From assembly GCA_030649945.1 (NCBI GenBank), contig JAUSFE010000138.1, positions 79,420 to 143,419 of the forward strand: a stretch of 64,000 nt of DNA, given 5' to 3'. Below the pieces are notes generated by a model that was given only the letters and a program-made list of their open reading frames with translations, searched no databases and was not told the origin of the DNA. How positions within the stretch are numbered: position 1 is the stretch's first letter; every line of letters starts with the position of its first letter. Origin of the DNA: Dehalococcoidia bacterium. GTDB taxonomy: Bacteria > Chloroflexota > Dehalococcoidia > SM23-28-2 > RBG-16-64-32. The position numbers and the translations under genes are program-made. This document shows, one piece after another, positions 43,786 to 52,604 of the stretch.

Positions 43786-45192
43786 TTGCGGCGGACCGGC
43801 GTTGCCCTGCGCTGGGCGGGTGTCCTCTGCGCGGCATTGGTCGCCGGCCTCGCTCTGTCCTGCGGGGGAGGCAGCCCCGGGGCAACGCCCACGCCTTCCG
43901 CCACGTCCTCGCCCTCGCCGGCGCCGGACACGGCCACGCCGGCGCCGCCGCAGACGGCGTATCGCTTCGTCTGGCGGCAGTTTGGGGCGACGGAGGATAC
44001 GATCTTGCGGGTGGCGCCGGACAACCCGGGGCAGCCGGAGACGCTGGCCGTAGTCCCGCACCGCGAGGGCTACGGGATCAAGCCCTCGCTCTCGCCGGAC
44101 CAGGAGCTGCTGGCGTACGTCACTTACCCGGAGTCCGCCTACGACGCCAGCTTCCAGTCCGACCTTTACGTGCTGGACCTGAAGACGAAGGAGGCGAAGT
44201 TCATCACGGGCCAGGTGGACCTGCACTTCAAGCCGCTGTGGTCGCCGGACAGCCGCCTGCTCTACGTGCGCCGGAACATAGGGCAGCAGGTGATGGTCCT
44301 GCAGGTGAAGGCGCCGCGCACGCCGAAGGAGGGGGAGCCGACGCCGACGCCGACGCCCTCGCCGCCGCCTGATCAGACCCCGGCGCCGACCGAGGACCCG
44401 GTGCGCGTCGCGATGGAGGAGAGCGTCTCGCGCGTGCTCAGCTTCACGCCGGTGGGGTTCGCGGATGATGGGCGCAGCATGTTCTTCGTGCAGGTGCAGG
44501 GGGGGACCGGCGGCGGGACGCTGCTGGGTGAGTACGCGCCGGCGACGTGGGAGGCTGTGACGAAGGCGGACGCGGAGGCGGCCGCGGCGCAGCGGGCGTA
44601 CGAGGAGGCGGTGCAGGCGGCTATCGCGGCGGGCGCGCCACCGCCGGAGCCGCTGCCGACGCCGGCGCCGCGGACGAAGCTGGTGGCGGACCTGACGGAT
44701 CAGATCGCCTCCGACTTCGCCCTCAGTCCGGACGCGCACAAGTTCGCGTTCCTGGCGCCGCAGCTGGTGGAGGGCAGCGAGCCTGGCTCAGTCGAAATCC
44801 GCGCCCGAGTGTGGTGGACGGATCTGGGCACAACGGCGACTTCGCCCTTGCCCATCGACAACCTGCCGCCTGGCGATTTCCTCCGCCCGGCGTGGTATCC
44901 CGACAGCTCGCGCCTTACTGTGGGCCTGTTGCCCGCCGATGGCCGACCTGGGAAGTTATTGACGGTGCCAGTTGCCGGCGGAATGCCGGAATTACTGCCG
45001 ACCGAGGCATCGGGCTACGACGTGCCCGTAAGTTGGGCGCCCGATGGCAGCTACATCGCTGTGATACGTGACTCAGGGACATCCATCGGTACCCCTTCGA
45101 GGCGGAGACTCGTATTCGTGTCACCTGCGGGGCACAGGCTAGATTCTGGGGAAGGGCATGACTTGGAGCCACTAGGGTGGGTCCAGCCTTGA
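43786..45192 (+). CDS. Lipoprotein with beta-propeller (TolB/WD40-like) repeats
   Basis: The 468-residue product starts from TTG and has a lipoprotein signal peptide with lipobox LALSC. A Thr/Ser/Pro-rich linker follows. The rest contains repeated blades of the TolB/PD40 type: SLSPDQELLAYVTYP, LWSPDSRLLYVRR, ALSPDAHKFAFLAPQ, AWYPDSSRLTVGL and SWAPDGSYIAVIRD. A second Pro/Thr-rich insertion (PTPTPTPSPPPDQTPAPT) and a coiled, Ala-rich segment interrupt the propeller. It is predicted to sit on the outer face of the membrane; its function is unknown. It follows the dedA gene closely. Confidence 0.75.
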   Translation: MRRTGVALRWAGVLCAALVAGLALSCGGGSPGATPTPSATSSPSPAPDTATPAPPQTAYRFVWRQFGATEDTILRVAPDNPGQPETLAVVPHREGYGIKPSLSPDQELLAYVTYPESAYDASFQSDLYVLDLKTKEAKFITGQVDLHFKPLWSPDSRLLYVRRNIGQQVMVLQVKAPRTPKEGEPTPTPTPSPPPDQTPAPTEDPVRVAMEESVSRVLSFTPVGFADDGRSMFFVQVQGGTGGGTLLGEYAPATWEAVTKADAEAAAAQRAYEEAVQAAIAAGAPPPEPLPTPAPRTKLVADLTDQIASDFALSPDAHKFAFLAPQLVEGSEPGSVEIRARVWWTDLGTTATSPLPIDNLPPGDFLRPAWYPDSSRLTVGLLPADGRPGKLLTVPVAGGMPELLPTEASGYDVPVSWAPDGSYIAVIRDSGTSIGTPSRRRLVFVSPAGHRLDSGEGHDLEPLGWVQP

Positions 45193-45355
45193 CGATAGGG
45201 CCAGAGCGTGTCGCTATTCTTCTCGCACATAGCCGCGCCTCATCCCTGCCAAACGGCCCATCGCACACAGGCCAAGTGGCACATGACCCAACGCCGGAGC
45301 CGAGCGATAAGAGTTCTGAAAGTAACCACTACGGACAAGGATAGGGAGGGCAATC

Positions 45356-45844
45356 TTGAGAAGCTCGGTCATAACGCTTGTCATCCTGCTCATGTCGATG
45401 GGGATCTTCACCTTAGCACCCAGCCCCGCCGATGCGTCTTACACGTTCAACTACGCCCGTTACTTGCGAACCGGTGACGTTGACTGCGATTCCAACGTCA
45501 CGATCGGAGACGCGCAGAAGGTCGCCCGCGCCCTGCAAGGCCTGTCCTATACGCAGATTGAGCCGTGCCCTGCAATTTCTGTGTACGGCGCCATCAACGT
45601 CGCGATAGCCCGGTGTTTTGCCACCACTTGCATAGAGCCACTGAACTGGGACCGCTTCGGAAACAATGATTGTGATAGCGATGTAGACCAGGCGGACGCC
45701 AACCGTATCGCCCAGTGGATAAATGGGCAGAACCCCGCGCCCTGCGGTTTCCCCGGGGCCTACATTCGGGTCGGTTACCTGCCGAACTATTTCGGCACAG
45801 AGTTGCAGACTGCGTTCAATGACACGAACGCGCCACAGATGTAA
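45356..45844 (+). CDS. Secreted dockerin-like protein
   Basis: The 162-residue protein starts from TTG, preceded by GGGAGGG, and has a signal peptide (VITLVILLMSMGIFTL) likely cut after SPADA. Two dockerin-type calcium motifs follow: GDVDCDSNVTIGDAQKVARA and NNDCDSDVDQADANRIAQWI, similar to those of the large protein at 35074. No catalytic domain is attached; the last 35 residues are a short tail. It may be a calcium-binding exported protein able to pair with a cohesin-like domain. A strong hairpin follows. Confidence 0.65.
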   Translation: MRSSVITLVILLMSMGIFTLAPSPADASYTFNYARYLRTGDVDCDSNVTIGDAQKVARALQGLSYTQIEPCPAISVYGAINVAIARCFATTCIEPLNWDRFGNNDCDSDVDQADANRIAQWINGQNPAPCGFPGAYIRVGYLPNYFGTELQTAFNDTNAPQM

Positions 45845-45873
45845 CTCACCAGCCCGCTGGACGCAGATGCGAC

Positions 45874-45904
45874 GAGGGCCTGGAGATCGCGTCTCCAGGC
45901 CCTC
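45874..45904 (+). terminator. Strong hairpin after the dockerin-like gene
   Basis: GAGGGCCTGGAGA and TCTCCAGGCCCTC form a perfect 13-bp stem with a 5-nt loop, 30 nt after the stop codon. The T tract behind it is weak (TGGTTATC). Confidence 0.65.
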
Positions 45905-46068
45905 TGGTTATCACGTGGCGCTGCAGTTTCATTTCATGGGCAGGGCAGCGCGTCACCATCGGCGATGGGTCGGACATCGAAGTGCTGGGCTGGTCCCCGC
46001 CGCCGCCTTCTCCGGCGCCCGGCCCGGAGTAGGGCGATGTTATACTGGACGGGAGCCCGCAGACAGGA

Positions 46069-46566
46069 ATGAAGACGCTGAAACGACTCGTGAACTCGGT
46101 GCGGCGCAACCACGCCCTGGAGCACGCGACGATCGCTATCCTGCTCAGCCGGCACGGCCCGACGCGGGTGATCGGGCGGGCGGCGACGGACGGCTTCTAT
46201 ATCTACGGGAAGATCCCGACGGAGCGGCTGCGGGAGTTCGCGCAGGAGGCGCTGGCGCGGCTGCAGAAGGGGGAATCTCACCTGGCGGTGTCGCCGCTTT
46301 GCGGCACGAACATCGCCGTGGCGGGAGTGCTGGCCGGCTGCGCGTCCTACCTGGCGGTGGGCTCGCGCCGGAAGCCGCTGGCGGGCATCTCTAGGGCCAT
46401 CATGGGCGGCATCGTGGCGGTGATCGCCGCGCAGCCGCTGGGCAGGCTGGTGCAGAAGCACTACACCACCTCGCCGGACCTGGACGGGGTGCGCATCGTC
46501 TCGGTGGAGCCGCTGGGCCGCGGCCTGGGGAACATCCACAAGGTGAGCACGGCGCCGGCTGTGTGA
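46069..46566 (+). CDS. DUF6391 family protein
   Basis: A 165-residue protein with the hallmark RRNHALEHATIAILLSRHG at its start, which places it in DUF6391, a family seen mainly in Cyanobacteria and Chloroflexota with no known function. The HALEHATI sequence could form a metal site, but this is not shown. A Cys/Gly-rich hydrophobic region follows (SPLCGTNIAVAGVLAGCASY and AIMGGIVAVIAA), suggesting membrane association. TATACT lies about 30 nt upstream of the ATG. Confidence 0.7.
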   Translation: MKTLKRLVNSVRRNHALEHATIAILLSRHGPTRVIGRAATDGFYIYGKIPTERLREFAQEALARLQKGESHLAVSPLCGTNIAVAGVLAGCASYLAVGSRRKPLAGISRAIMGGIVAVIAAQPLGRLVQKHYTTSPDLDGVRIVSVEPLGRGLGNIHKVSTAPAV

Positions 46567-46593
46567 AGGCCGCGGGTCAGGGCCGGGCCGCCG

Positions 46594-46768
46594 TCGCCGG
46601 GGGCGTTGACGGGTCTGCGGGCGGCTGCTTTGGAAGACCACGAAGGCACTAAGGCACAAAGTTCGCCGGGGACGTTGACGGTCTGCGGGCGGCTGCTTTG
46701 GAAGACCACGAAGGCACTAAGGCACAGAGCTCGCCGGGGACGTTGACGGGTCTGCGGGCGGCTGCTGT
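46594..46768. repeat. Tandem repeat of about 78 bp, 2.2 copies
   Basis: The unit beginning CGCCGGGGACGTTGACGG, containing TCTGCGGGCGGCTGCTTTGG and a GACCACGAAGGCACTAAGGC segment, is repeated directly between the DUF6391 gene and the tRNA. Confidence 0.8.
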
Positions 46769-46800
46769 AATGGAACCGGCGCCGGCATGCGCGCAAACGC

Positions 46801-46876
46801 GCCCCCGTAGCTCAAGGGACAGAGCGTCTGCCTTCTAAGCAGAGGGTTGCAGGTTCGAGTCCTGCCGGGGGCGCCA
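46801..46876 (+). tRNA. tRNA-Arg (anticodon TCT)
   Basis: A full cloverleaf: acceptor GCCCCCG/CGGGGGC, D arm around TAGCTCAAGGGACAGAGC, anticodon arm TCTGC-CTTCTAA-GCAGA with anticodon TCT, T arm GCAGG-TTCGAGT-CCTGC, and an encoded CCA. Its 3' 49 nt are duplicated at 49613, marking an integration site. Confidence 0.93.
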
Positions 46877-47187
46877 ATCCCACTCTCGGTACATCAGAGA
46901 CGAAGAAGGGCGACCAGATCCCCAAAACTCAATAGGTGCGGCCTCTGAATGCACAATCCCACGCCCTATGTAGGCGTGTCCGCAAGAAATCTCGGAAGCC
47001 GCCTGCCCCACTGCCTTCACAAGCGCCCTGAAGCCTGCGACGCACTCGGTTAGACAAGCCTTCCACACCGCTGGTTATGTATAATCAAACGCCGGTGGGC
47101 ACAAGTCGGCGCGACAAAATTGCGGTTGTTCAGCCAAGTTGGCCCCCCACAGGCGGCGTCCCAGTAGGAGCGTCCGGAGGTGCTGAC

Positions 47188-48420
47188 ATGACCAGCTCGG
47201 CCCTGACACGCGCACGGTTCATAGAGCGATACGGGCGCTTCTTCGGAAGCCAACGAATGGCCACGATCCAGAACCTGGGCTACCTGCTGGTCGAGGCTTG
47301 GGGGGAAGGCCCCTACATCTTCGACGCGGAGGGCAATCGCTACCTCGATCTGTGGAACGTCGGCGGTGTCAACAGCCTCGGCCATAGGCATCCGGCCGTG
47401 GTGCGGGCCATGGAAGAGGCGACCAGGAGCCAGGACTACGGCTCCCTCTTCTTCTTCAGCGAGGCGAAGGGGCAGCTCGCGGAGGCGCTGGCCCGGACGA
47501 CGCCCGGCCGGCTGGAGGCGACCTTGCCGGCCGTGACCGGGAGCGAGGCCATCGACCAGGCGATCAAGCTGGCGCGAGGTGCGACCGGCCGTACCGAGGT
47601 GCTACACGGCGATCATGGCTACCACGGGACTACGGGGTTCGCGCTTACCATGATCGGGGCTGCGGACATGCGCGAGTGGGCCGAGCCCCTGATCCCGGAC
47701 TTCCGGGCCATCCGCTACGGCGATGTGGAGTCACTCCATGAGGCGATCAGCGAACGCACCGCGGCAGTGGTCCTTGAGCCGGTGCGAACGGACTACGACG
47801 GTCGGGCGCCCGCCGCGGACTACTTCCCAGAGGTCCGGCGTCTCTGCGACGAGCACGGCGCCAAGCTCATCGTCGACGAGGTGGTGACCGGGATGGGGCG
47901 CCTCGGGCATCTCTGGGGCATCGATCACTGGCGCGTGGAGCCGGACATACTGGTCACGGCCAAGGGATTCTCAGGAGGGATGTACCCGATATCTGCGGTG
48001 GTGATGCGTCCCGAGATCCTGGACTTCTGGGGCGCCAACCCCTACCGGAACATCTCCTCCTACGCCTGGTCGAATATCGGCGCGATCGTGGCGCGCACGG
48101 CGATCGAGGAGACGGAGCGGCTGCTTCCTCAAGCGAACGCGATGGGGGACCGGCTGGCGGCCGTCCTCGACGATCTCGCGGTGCGGTACCCGAACGCGTT
48201 GCTATCAGTGCGGCGGACCGGGCTCCTGTACGCGCTGGACTTCCGCGACGAGGCCGCAGGCATGCTTTTCATCCTGGGTATGTTCAAGCGCGGCGTGGTC
48301 GTGGTCGCGTCGTCGCAGAACTTGGCCGTGCCGAAGCTATATCCGCCGCTCATCCTGCAGAACGAACAGATCGCGGAGTTCGCGGAGAAGGCTGAGGACA
48401 CTCTCAAGACGCTCCCCTGA
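47188..48420 (+). CDS. Class III PLP-dependent aminotransferase
   Basis: A 410-residue fold-type I aminotransferase, subgroup III, like glutamate-1-semialdehyde or omega-amino acid aminotransferases. GPYIFDAEGNRYLDLWNVGG, the cofactor stretch VTGSEAIDQAIKLARGATG, HGDHGYHGTTGF, LIVDEVVTGMGRLG and the PLP lysine in LVTAKGFSGGMYPISAV are all present. The start at ATG 47188 is supported by CGGAGGTG. It is the main cargo of the tRNA-Arg island. Glutamate-1-semialdehyde aminotransferase proper is unlikely, as its usual haem-pathway neighbours are absent; the substrate is unknown. Confidence 0.88.
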   Translation: MTSSALTRARFIERYGRFFGSQRMATIQNLGYLLVEAWGEGPYIFDAEGNRYLDLWNVGGVNSLGHRHPAVVRAMEEATRSQDYGSLFFFSEAKGQLAEALARTTPGRLEATLPAVTGSEAIDQAIKLARGATGRTEVLHGDHGYHGTTGFALTMIGAADMREWAEPLIPDFRAIRYGDVESLHEAISERTAAVVLEPVRTDYDGRAPAADYFPEVRRLCDEHGAKLIVDEVVTGMGRLGHLWGIDHWRVEPDILVTAKGFSGGMYPISAVVMRPEILDFWGANPYRNISSYAWSNIGAIVARTAIEETERLLPQANAMGDRLAAVLDDLAVRYPNALLSVRRTGLLYALDFRDEAAGMLFILGMFKRGVVVVASSQNLAVPKLYPPLILQNEQIAEFAEKAEDTLKTLP

Positions 48421-48776
48421 ACTCGGCGCCAGGCATCGCCCACGGTGAGCTGCCTCAGTAGTAGTGGGGCCGAACGGCTGCTCAAGGCCCCAGGGCGGGC
48501 TCTTTCGCTCTTCTCGCCCGTCGCACGGCCCGAGGACGATCTGCAGGTGGCAACAGGATGATGAAGGGGACCAAGGATGGACCCACCCTATAAGCGGTAC
48601 GGAGGTTATCTCCTCTGGCCGCGAGACGGTCTTCGGGGATTATGCATCAGCGGTGGGGCAGCTGCCTTCCGAGCAGGGGGTCGCGAGTTCCCGGACGCGC
48701 CTGTTATGCTTGCGTTCATGAGTGCCCGGCGATCGAGATTCTGCCCCGGCAAATACCTGAGGACAACGCAGCGTTG

Positions 48777-49307
48777 GTGAAGGCTCGTGGCGCTCTCCTG
48801 GCGGCTGTTGCTGTCGCCGCGCTCGCGGCATGCGGCGGAAGCGAATCCGAGCCCCCCGGCGGCTTGCAGTCTAGCCCGAGCACTACAGCCTCGACCCCCG
48901 CAGCCGCACCTGAGGACTTGGCCGAAGAGGTGACGCAGCACTATTTTGACGCGCTCGACAGGCTCGGCGCGATTCTCGACCAAGACTTAGAGATGAATGG
49001 CCTGCGAGATGAGGTTGGCAGCCTCAAGGATGAGTACATAGCTGTGCTTTTGCCTTACGGGCGTCTCCGAGAAGAGATGCCCGACGCGGAGCGTGACACG
49101 TTTGACTCCACGGTCGATCGGGCGATACTCCTGTCCACGCCTCCTGCGCTAAGCAAGTTGAGCGCGACGGCGGCGAGCCTCAATGCCGCAGGTGAGACCA
49201 GCCTTGCGGAGCAGGTCGCATCGTTCAACATCATCACCCAGTATGTCTTCTTCGACCTACTGAAGGAACAAGATCCCCTTGAAGCTCAAAGGCTGGGCAT
49301 CCGCTGA
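48777..49307 (+). CDS. Predicted lipoprotein of unknown function
   Basis: A 176-residue protein with a lipoprotein signal (GALLAAVAVAALAACGGS, lipobox LAAC), a Ser/Thr/Pro linker and a helical domain with regular Leu spacing (ALDRLGAILDQDLEMNGLRD, then LSKLSATAASLNAAGETSLA). The start GTG 48777 gives the best signal peptide. It is in the tRNA-Arg island behind the aminotransferase. I do not recognise the domain. Confidence 0.6.
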   Translation: MKARGALLAAVAVAALAACGGSESEPPGGLQSSPSTTASTPAAAPEDLAEEVTQHYFDALDRLGAILDQDLEMNGLRDEVGSLKDEYIAVLLPYGRLREEMPDAERDTFDSTVDRAILLSTPPALSKLSATAASLNAAGETSLAEQVASFNIITQYVFFDLLKEQDPLEAQRLGIR

Positions 49308-49612
49308 CAGGTCAGCGTGAACGCCACCTAACGCTGAGGCAGAGATGGTTGGGAAGATTAGGGCTCCGGAACGCATAACTATGAAGCTGGGTGCGTAGTC
49401 AGTCGAACGCCCGAATTCAATCGGAACGCTAATGGCTTGCGGCCCACCGGCCAAAGCGTCAACCGAGCTGCTGTACACTAGCGCCGACTGACGCGATCCT
49501 TCAGCTTCTAGGCAGCTGCTCTAGCCTATGGCTATGCTGAGCATCTGCCTGCTGTCGCAAGCAGTCGCCGACCAGATACGAATCGCCCTGATTTCTACCT
49601 GAAAACGACCTG

Positions 49613-49661
49613 CTGCCTTCTAAGCAGAGGGTTGCAGGTTCGAGTCCTGCCGGGGGCGCCA
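49613..49661 (+). repeat. attR-like duplication of the tRNA-Arg 3' half
   Basis: 49 nt identical to 46828-46876 of the tRNA gene, from the anticodon stem to CCA, with no 5' half of a tRNA in front. Between 49662 and 49899 nothing else is recognised. Confidence 0.85.
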
Positions 49662-49899
49662 GAATCCCCCTTCTTCCCTGTCCCCAATTCTGGCCTCCTC
49701 CAGATACGCAAGCGGGCCGTTCAGGCCCTTCGGGATTATCAACACATCGCAATCTCGTGGAAGCGATTTTGGAGGCGATTATGACGAGTCAGCGTTATAT
49801 CCGCATTCGAGCGACGCCAGGTGCAACCCTACGCGGTGCTCCCGGAGAGCGACTACGTGGTGGTCGCGAAGTCGCGGCGCACCTTTGCCCGACCCTCGC

Positions 49900-50658
49900 T
49901 CAGGCGGCCACCATTCCACCGTCGACGATGAACGGGGCACCTGTGCAGAAACTCGAGTCGTCAGACGCCAGGAAGAGTGCGAGTTGCGCGACTTCCTCCG
50001 GCTTGCCGAAGTGGCCCACGGGTTCGACCGCTTCGAGCGCGGCCTGGGCCTGGGTATCCCCATGGAGGAAGCGTTCGACCATCGGGGTCTGGATGACGCC
50101 CGGGCAGATGACGTTGACTCGGATCCCTTCTTTCGCGTACTCCAGCGCCGCTGTCTTGGTCAGTTGGATAACGCCACCCTTAGCCGCGCAGTAGGCCGGA
50201 ATGTTTGGGAAGCCAACTATCCCCGCAACCGACGCGTTGTTCACGATCACTCCGCCGCCCGCCCTGAGCATCGCCTCGATACCGTACTTCATGCCGAGGA
50301 AGACCCCGCGCAGGTTGATACTGATAACGCGGTCAAAGTTCTCGACCGTACACTCGGCGGTCGGCGCCTGCTCGCCTTCGATCCCAGCATTGTTGAAGAG
50401 AACGTCCAGTCGCCCGTAGGTGTCGAGTGCGGCTTGAATCATCCGTTGAACATCCTCCGGACGCGACACGTCCGCTTTCACGGCCACCGCCTTCCCGCCG
50501 GCGGTCTCGATCTCTCTGGCGGCCGCTTGGGCGCTCTCTTCGTTCCAGTCTGCGACGACGATCCGTGCGCCCTCCTGGGCGAATAGCGACGCCGTCGCGC
50601 GGCCGATCCCGGAGCCTCCACCCGTCACGATTGCCGTCTTGCCATCGAGCTTTCCCAC
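49900..50658 (-). CDS. Short-chain dehydrogenase/reductase
   Basis: A 252-residue classical SDR. TGGGSGIGRATA binds the nucleotide, DVLFNNAG and NNASVAGIVG carry the structural Asn and catalytic Ser, and the YxxxK pair is in PAYCAAKGG. An Asp-Trp at VVADWNE after strand 2 suggests NAD(H) over NADP(H). Such enzymes are annotated as glucose 1-dehydrogenase or 3-oxoacyl-ACP reductase, and the substrate is open. GAAGGAGG lies 4 nt before its GTG start. It borders the stress gene cluster. Confidence 0.9.
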   Translation of the reverse strand: MGKLDGKTAIVTGGGSGIGRATASLFAQEGARIVVADWNEESAQAAAREIETAGGKAVAVKADVSRPEDVQRMIQAALDTYGRLDVLFNNAGIEGEQAPTAECTVENFDRVISINLRGVFLGMKYGIEAMLRAGGGVIVNNASVAGIVGFPNIPAYCAAKGGVIQLTKTAALEYAKEGIRVNVICPGVIQTPMVERFLHGDTQAQAALEAVEPVGHFGKPEEVAQLALFLASDDSSFCTGAPFIVDGGMVAA

Positions 50659-50964
50659 GTTTCCTCCTTCACGATTACGACCCGAACCGTTCGTCGCGCG
50701 GCCGGTGGTTCATGGCGGCCGGCCTGGTTGCAGCGAGAGGCGCCTGTTGTCCAGGCGCTTCGTCCCCGGCCGATCATGCCGTACGAACCGGCCCCTCACA
50801 AGAACGCCATGGCTGCGATCGCGACGGAAGCCATGGCAAATTGTGGGACCCCTGGCGACGACCTTACGTGAACCTCCCGGTCGCCACGGGGCTACATCTT
50901 CCGCAGACCGTTCTCGACCGGTTCTCACCGCCCCCGTCCGCTCGACGCGCGGGCCACGTGGCTT

Positions 50965-50987
50965 CCCGGCCGAACCGTTTGGCCGGG
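50965..50987 (-). terminator. Hairpin downstream of the dodecin gene
   Basis: CCCGGCC and GGCCGGG pair around a 9-nt loop, 10 bp after the dodecin stop. No other feature is seen in 50659-50997 between dodecin and the SDR gene. Confidence 0.5.
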
Positions 50988-50997
50988 TTCTAGCTGA

Positions 50998-51255
50998 CTA
51001 ACTCGTGGAGTGCGCTGCAAGGCCGCCTTCGACTATGAACGCAATTTTCAGGTCAACATGGTACTCGACGATCCGCCCGTCCCGCACGACTGCGGTACTG
51101 TGCAGCACATCGATTCCGGTGATGTGGCGGATTGTCTCCGATGCCCGCGATACCGCTTGCTGAGCGGCATCGCTCCAGCTCTTGTTCGACACGCCGACGA
51201 CCTCAATGACTCGCACAACTCCGGGGGGCGCGGCATGCTCTGTTTGTAGAGTCAT
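50998..51255 (-). CDS. Dodecin family protein
   Basis: An 85-residue dodecin: VVRVIEVVGVSNKSWSDAAQ, then QAVSRASETIRHITGIDVL and DGRIVEYHVDLKIAFIVE match the family along its whole length. Dodecins form hollow dodecamers that bind flavin or CoA and buffer them. It is divergent from the universal stress protein gene at 51533, and the shared promoter region contains three GGGNC-N4-GNCCC-type palindromes, so both may be controlled by one regulator. Confidence 0.9.
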   Translation of the reverse strand: MTLQTEHAAPPGVVRVIEVVGVSNKSWSDAAQQAVSRASETIRHITGIDVLHSTAVVRDGRIVEYHVDLKIAFIVEGGLAAHSTS

Positions 51256-51327
51256 CTGACTCCCTCCTTCTCGAACTTAAGTCTGTCCACTAAGCCCATT
51301 GAGCGCTCGCCACGGGCCGTATGTAAG

Positions 51328-51341
51328 GGGTCATTGGACCC
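51328..51341. promoter_or_regulatory. DosR-like palindromic operator, site 1
   Basis: GGGTC-ATTG-GACCC, a perfect 5-4-5 palindrome between dodecin and the universal stress protein gene. Confidence 0.55.
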
Positions 51342-51359
51342 TTCCGGAACAGTCTGTAC

Positions 51360-51373
51360 GGCCCCTTCGGTCC
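51360..51373. promoter_or_regulatory. DosR-like operator, site 2 (imperfect)
   Basis: GGCCC-CTTC-GGTCC; read on the minus strand it is GGACC-GAAG-GGGCC, sharing the central GAA of the other sites. Confidence 0.4.
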
Positions 51374-51433
51374 ACCCAATAGCAAGGTCACAGTAATCAC
51401 GGCCAGGCCGCCGTGCGGCGAAACCCGCAAATC

Positions 51434-51447
51434 GGGCCGAATGGCCC
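51434..51447. promoter_or_regulatory. DosR-like operator, site 3
   Basis: GGGCC-GAAT-GGCCC, perfect half-sites, 86 bp before the start of the universal stress protein gene. Confidence 0.55.
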
Positions 51448-51532
51448 CCGGCGCCTGCCCATTGAACCGCGCCTTTCGCGAGACGGCGAGGTTCAATGAG
51501 GCTGGAAGGAACGCCCGACGAAGGAGATCGAG

Positions 51533-52585
51533 ATGATCAACAGAATCCTGGTTGCCCTTGACGGCTCGGAGCTCGCGGAGCAGGCGTTGCCCTACGCGTC
51601 GGCGCTGGCCTCAGTTACCGGCGCGGAGCTATTCCTGGTCACCGCGATGGTCCCGCACGATCGCTGGATTGACGATGGCGTGGTGGGCCGCTGGGAGCAG
51701 GAGGAAGAGGCGGCCGCCACGCGATACCTGGACGTCATGCGCGACCGCCTGCGGGAAAAGGGAGCAGCGGTGCGCACCAAGGTGGTTTGGGGACGCGCCC
51801 CTGTCGTTATATCTGCAGTTGCCGAGGAGGAGGCGGCAGACATGATCGCGCTCACCACCCACGGCCGCTCCGGGATCGCTCGCTGGGTGATGGGCAGCGT
51901 CGCGGACAAGGTGCTACACACGTCCCCAAAGCCTCTGCTCCTCGTTCGCGCCCAGGAGGAACCGCCCACGCCGGTAGGACTCGGACGGATCCTCGTTCCC
52001 CTGGACGGCTCAGCCATGTCCGAATCTGCGCTTCCATTTGTTGAACGGCTTGCCCGCCAGTTGCGCGCCAAGCTCCTCCTCGAGCAGGTTATCCTGCCTG
52101 CCGCAGCGCTTTACGCTGGCGAGTTCATACCCTCCACCATGCCTGTCCTCGAGGAGATAGAGGCGGGCGCCAAAGAGTACCTCCGCCGGATCGCGAAGGA
52201 CGCGAAGCGGGCCGGCCTGACGGCGGAGATCAGCGTTGACGTTGGTTACGCGGCGGAGACGATCCTCGAGGCGGCGAAGCTCCGCAAGGCAGACCTGATC
52301 GCCCTCAGCACCCACGGCCGAACAGGCCCGGGGCGCTGGATCATGGGCAGCGTCGCCGACGCCGTCGTCCGCCACGCAGAGCTGCCCTGCCTGGTGCTGC
52401 CAGCACGCACCGTGGCCCCTGATAGCGAGAAGGGAGACGTGACGGCTGCCGTGCCAATGGCCGGACAAGCAGTCGTGCCGCCGCCGGCGATCGTTGAGGT
52501 CCCCGTGGAGCCAGCCCGGAAATCCGGTCCGGCGCCGGTGAAGGGCCGGCACCGTCCGGAGTCAATCGGCCGGCAGTCGCGGTAG
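51533..52585 (+). CDS. Universal stress protein, two UspA domains
   Basis: A 350-residue tandem universal stress protein. Each domain has the fold's start (ILVALDGSELAEQALPYA and ILVPLDGSAMSESALPFV) and the ATP-binding loop (THGRSGIARWVMGSVAD and THGRTGPGRWIMGSVAD, G2XG9XGS). A Pro/Val-rich tail of about 45 residues follows. GAAGGAG lies before the ATG. Tandem USPs of this sort are prominent in the mycobacterial DosR regulon. Three palindromic operators lie upstream. Confidence 0.92.
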   Translation: MINRILVALDGSELAEQALPYASALASVTGAELFLVTAMVPHDRWIDDGVVGRWEQEEEAAATRYLDVMRDRLREKGAAVRTKVVWGRAPVVISAVAEEEAADMIALTTHGRSGIARWVMGSVADKVLHTSPKPLLLVRAQEEPPTPVGLGRILVPLDGSAMSESALPFVERLARQLRAKLLLEQVILPAAALYAGEFIPSTMPVLEEIEAGAKEYLRRIAKDAKRAGLTAEISVDVGYAAETILEAAKLRKADLIALSTHGRTGPGRWIMGSVADAVVRHAELPCLVLPARTVAPDSEKGDVTAAVPMAGQAVVPPPAIVEVPVEPARKSGPAPVKGRHRPESIGRQSR

Positions 52586-52604
52586 CTCAGAAGGGACGAT
52601 CGAC

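Larger units (their letters stand above)
46828..49661. mobile_element. Small genomic island integrated in tRNA-Arg(TCT)
   Basis: A 49-nt perfect direct repeat (46828-46876 and 49613-49661), starting CTGCCTTCTAAGCAGAGGG and ending with GGGGGCGCCA, bounds a segment with a 2,785-bp period. It holds an aminotransferase gene and a lipoprotein gene; no integrase or transposase is visible, so the element depends on another for movement or has lost its integrase. The 49308-49612 part has no recognisable gene. Confidence 0.8.

Noticed and set aside
46594..46768. CRISPR array
   Set aside because: The units are contiguous tandem repeats of about 78 bp without unique spacers. No array or cas gene is seen anywhere in the window.
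46835..47068. Minus-strand frame ending RPRQDSNLQPSA
   Set aside because: This peptide is the classic false translation of the antisense of a tRNA gene; it overlaps tRNA-Arg.
48467..48480. Another DosR-like operator (GGGCCGAACGGCTG) in the tRNA island
   Set aside because: Only one half-site fits and it is about 300 bp from the next gene, so it was not counted.
49613..49661. Second tRNA-Arg gene
   Set aside because: Only the 3' half from the anticodon stem is present; no acceptor 5' strand or D arm.
49501..49752. Minus-strand frame with APPAGLEPATLCLEGS
   Set aside because: Again the antisense of tRNA sequence, here the duplicated 3' half at the island border.
50427..51001. Plus-strand frames between the SDR and dodecin genes
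   Set aside because: Arg/Pro/Ser-rich low-complexity sequences without motifs, mainly opposite the SDR gene.
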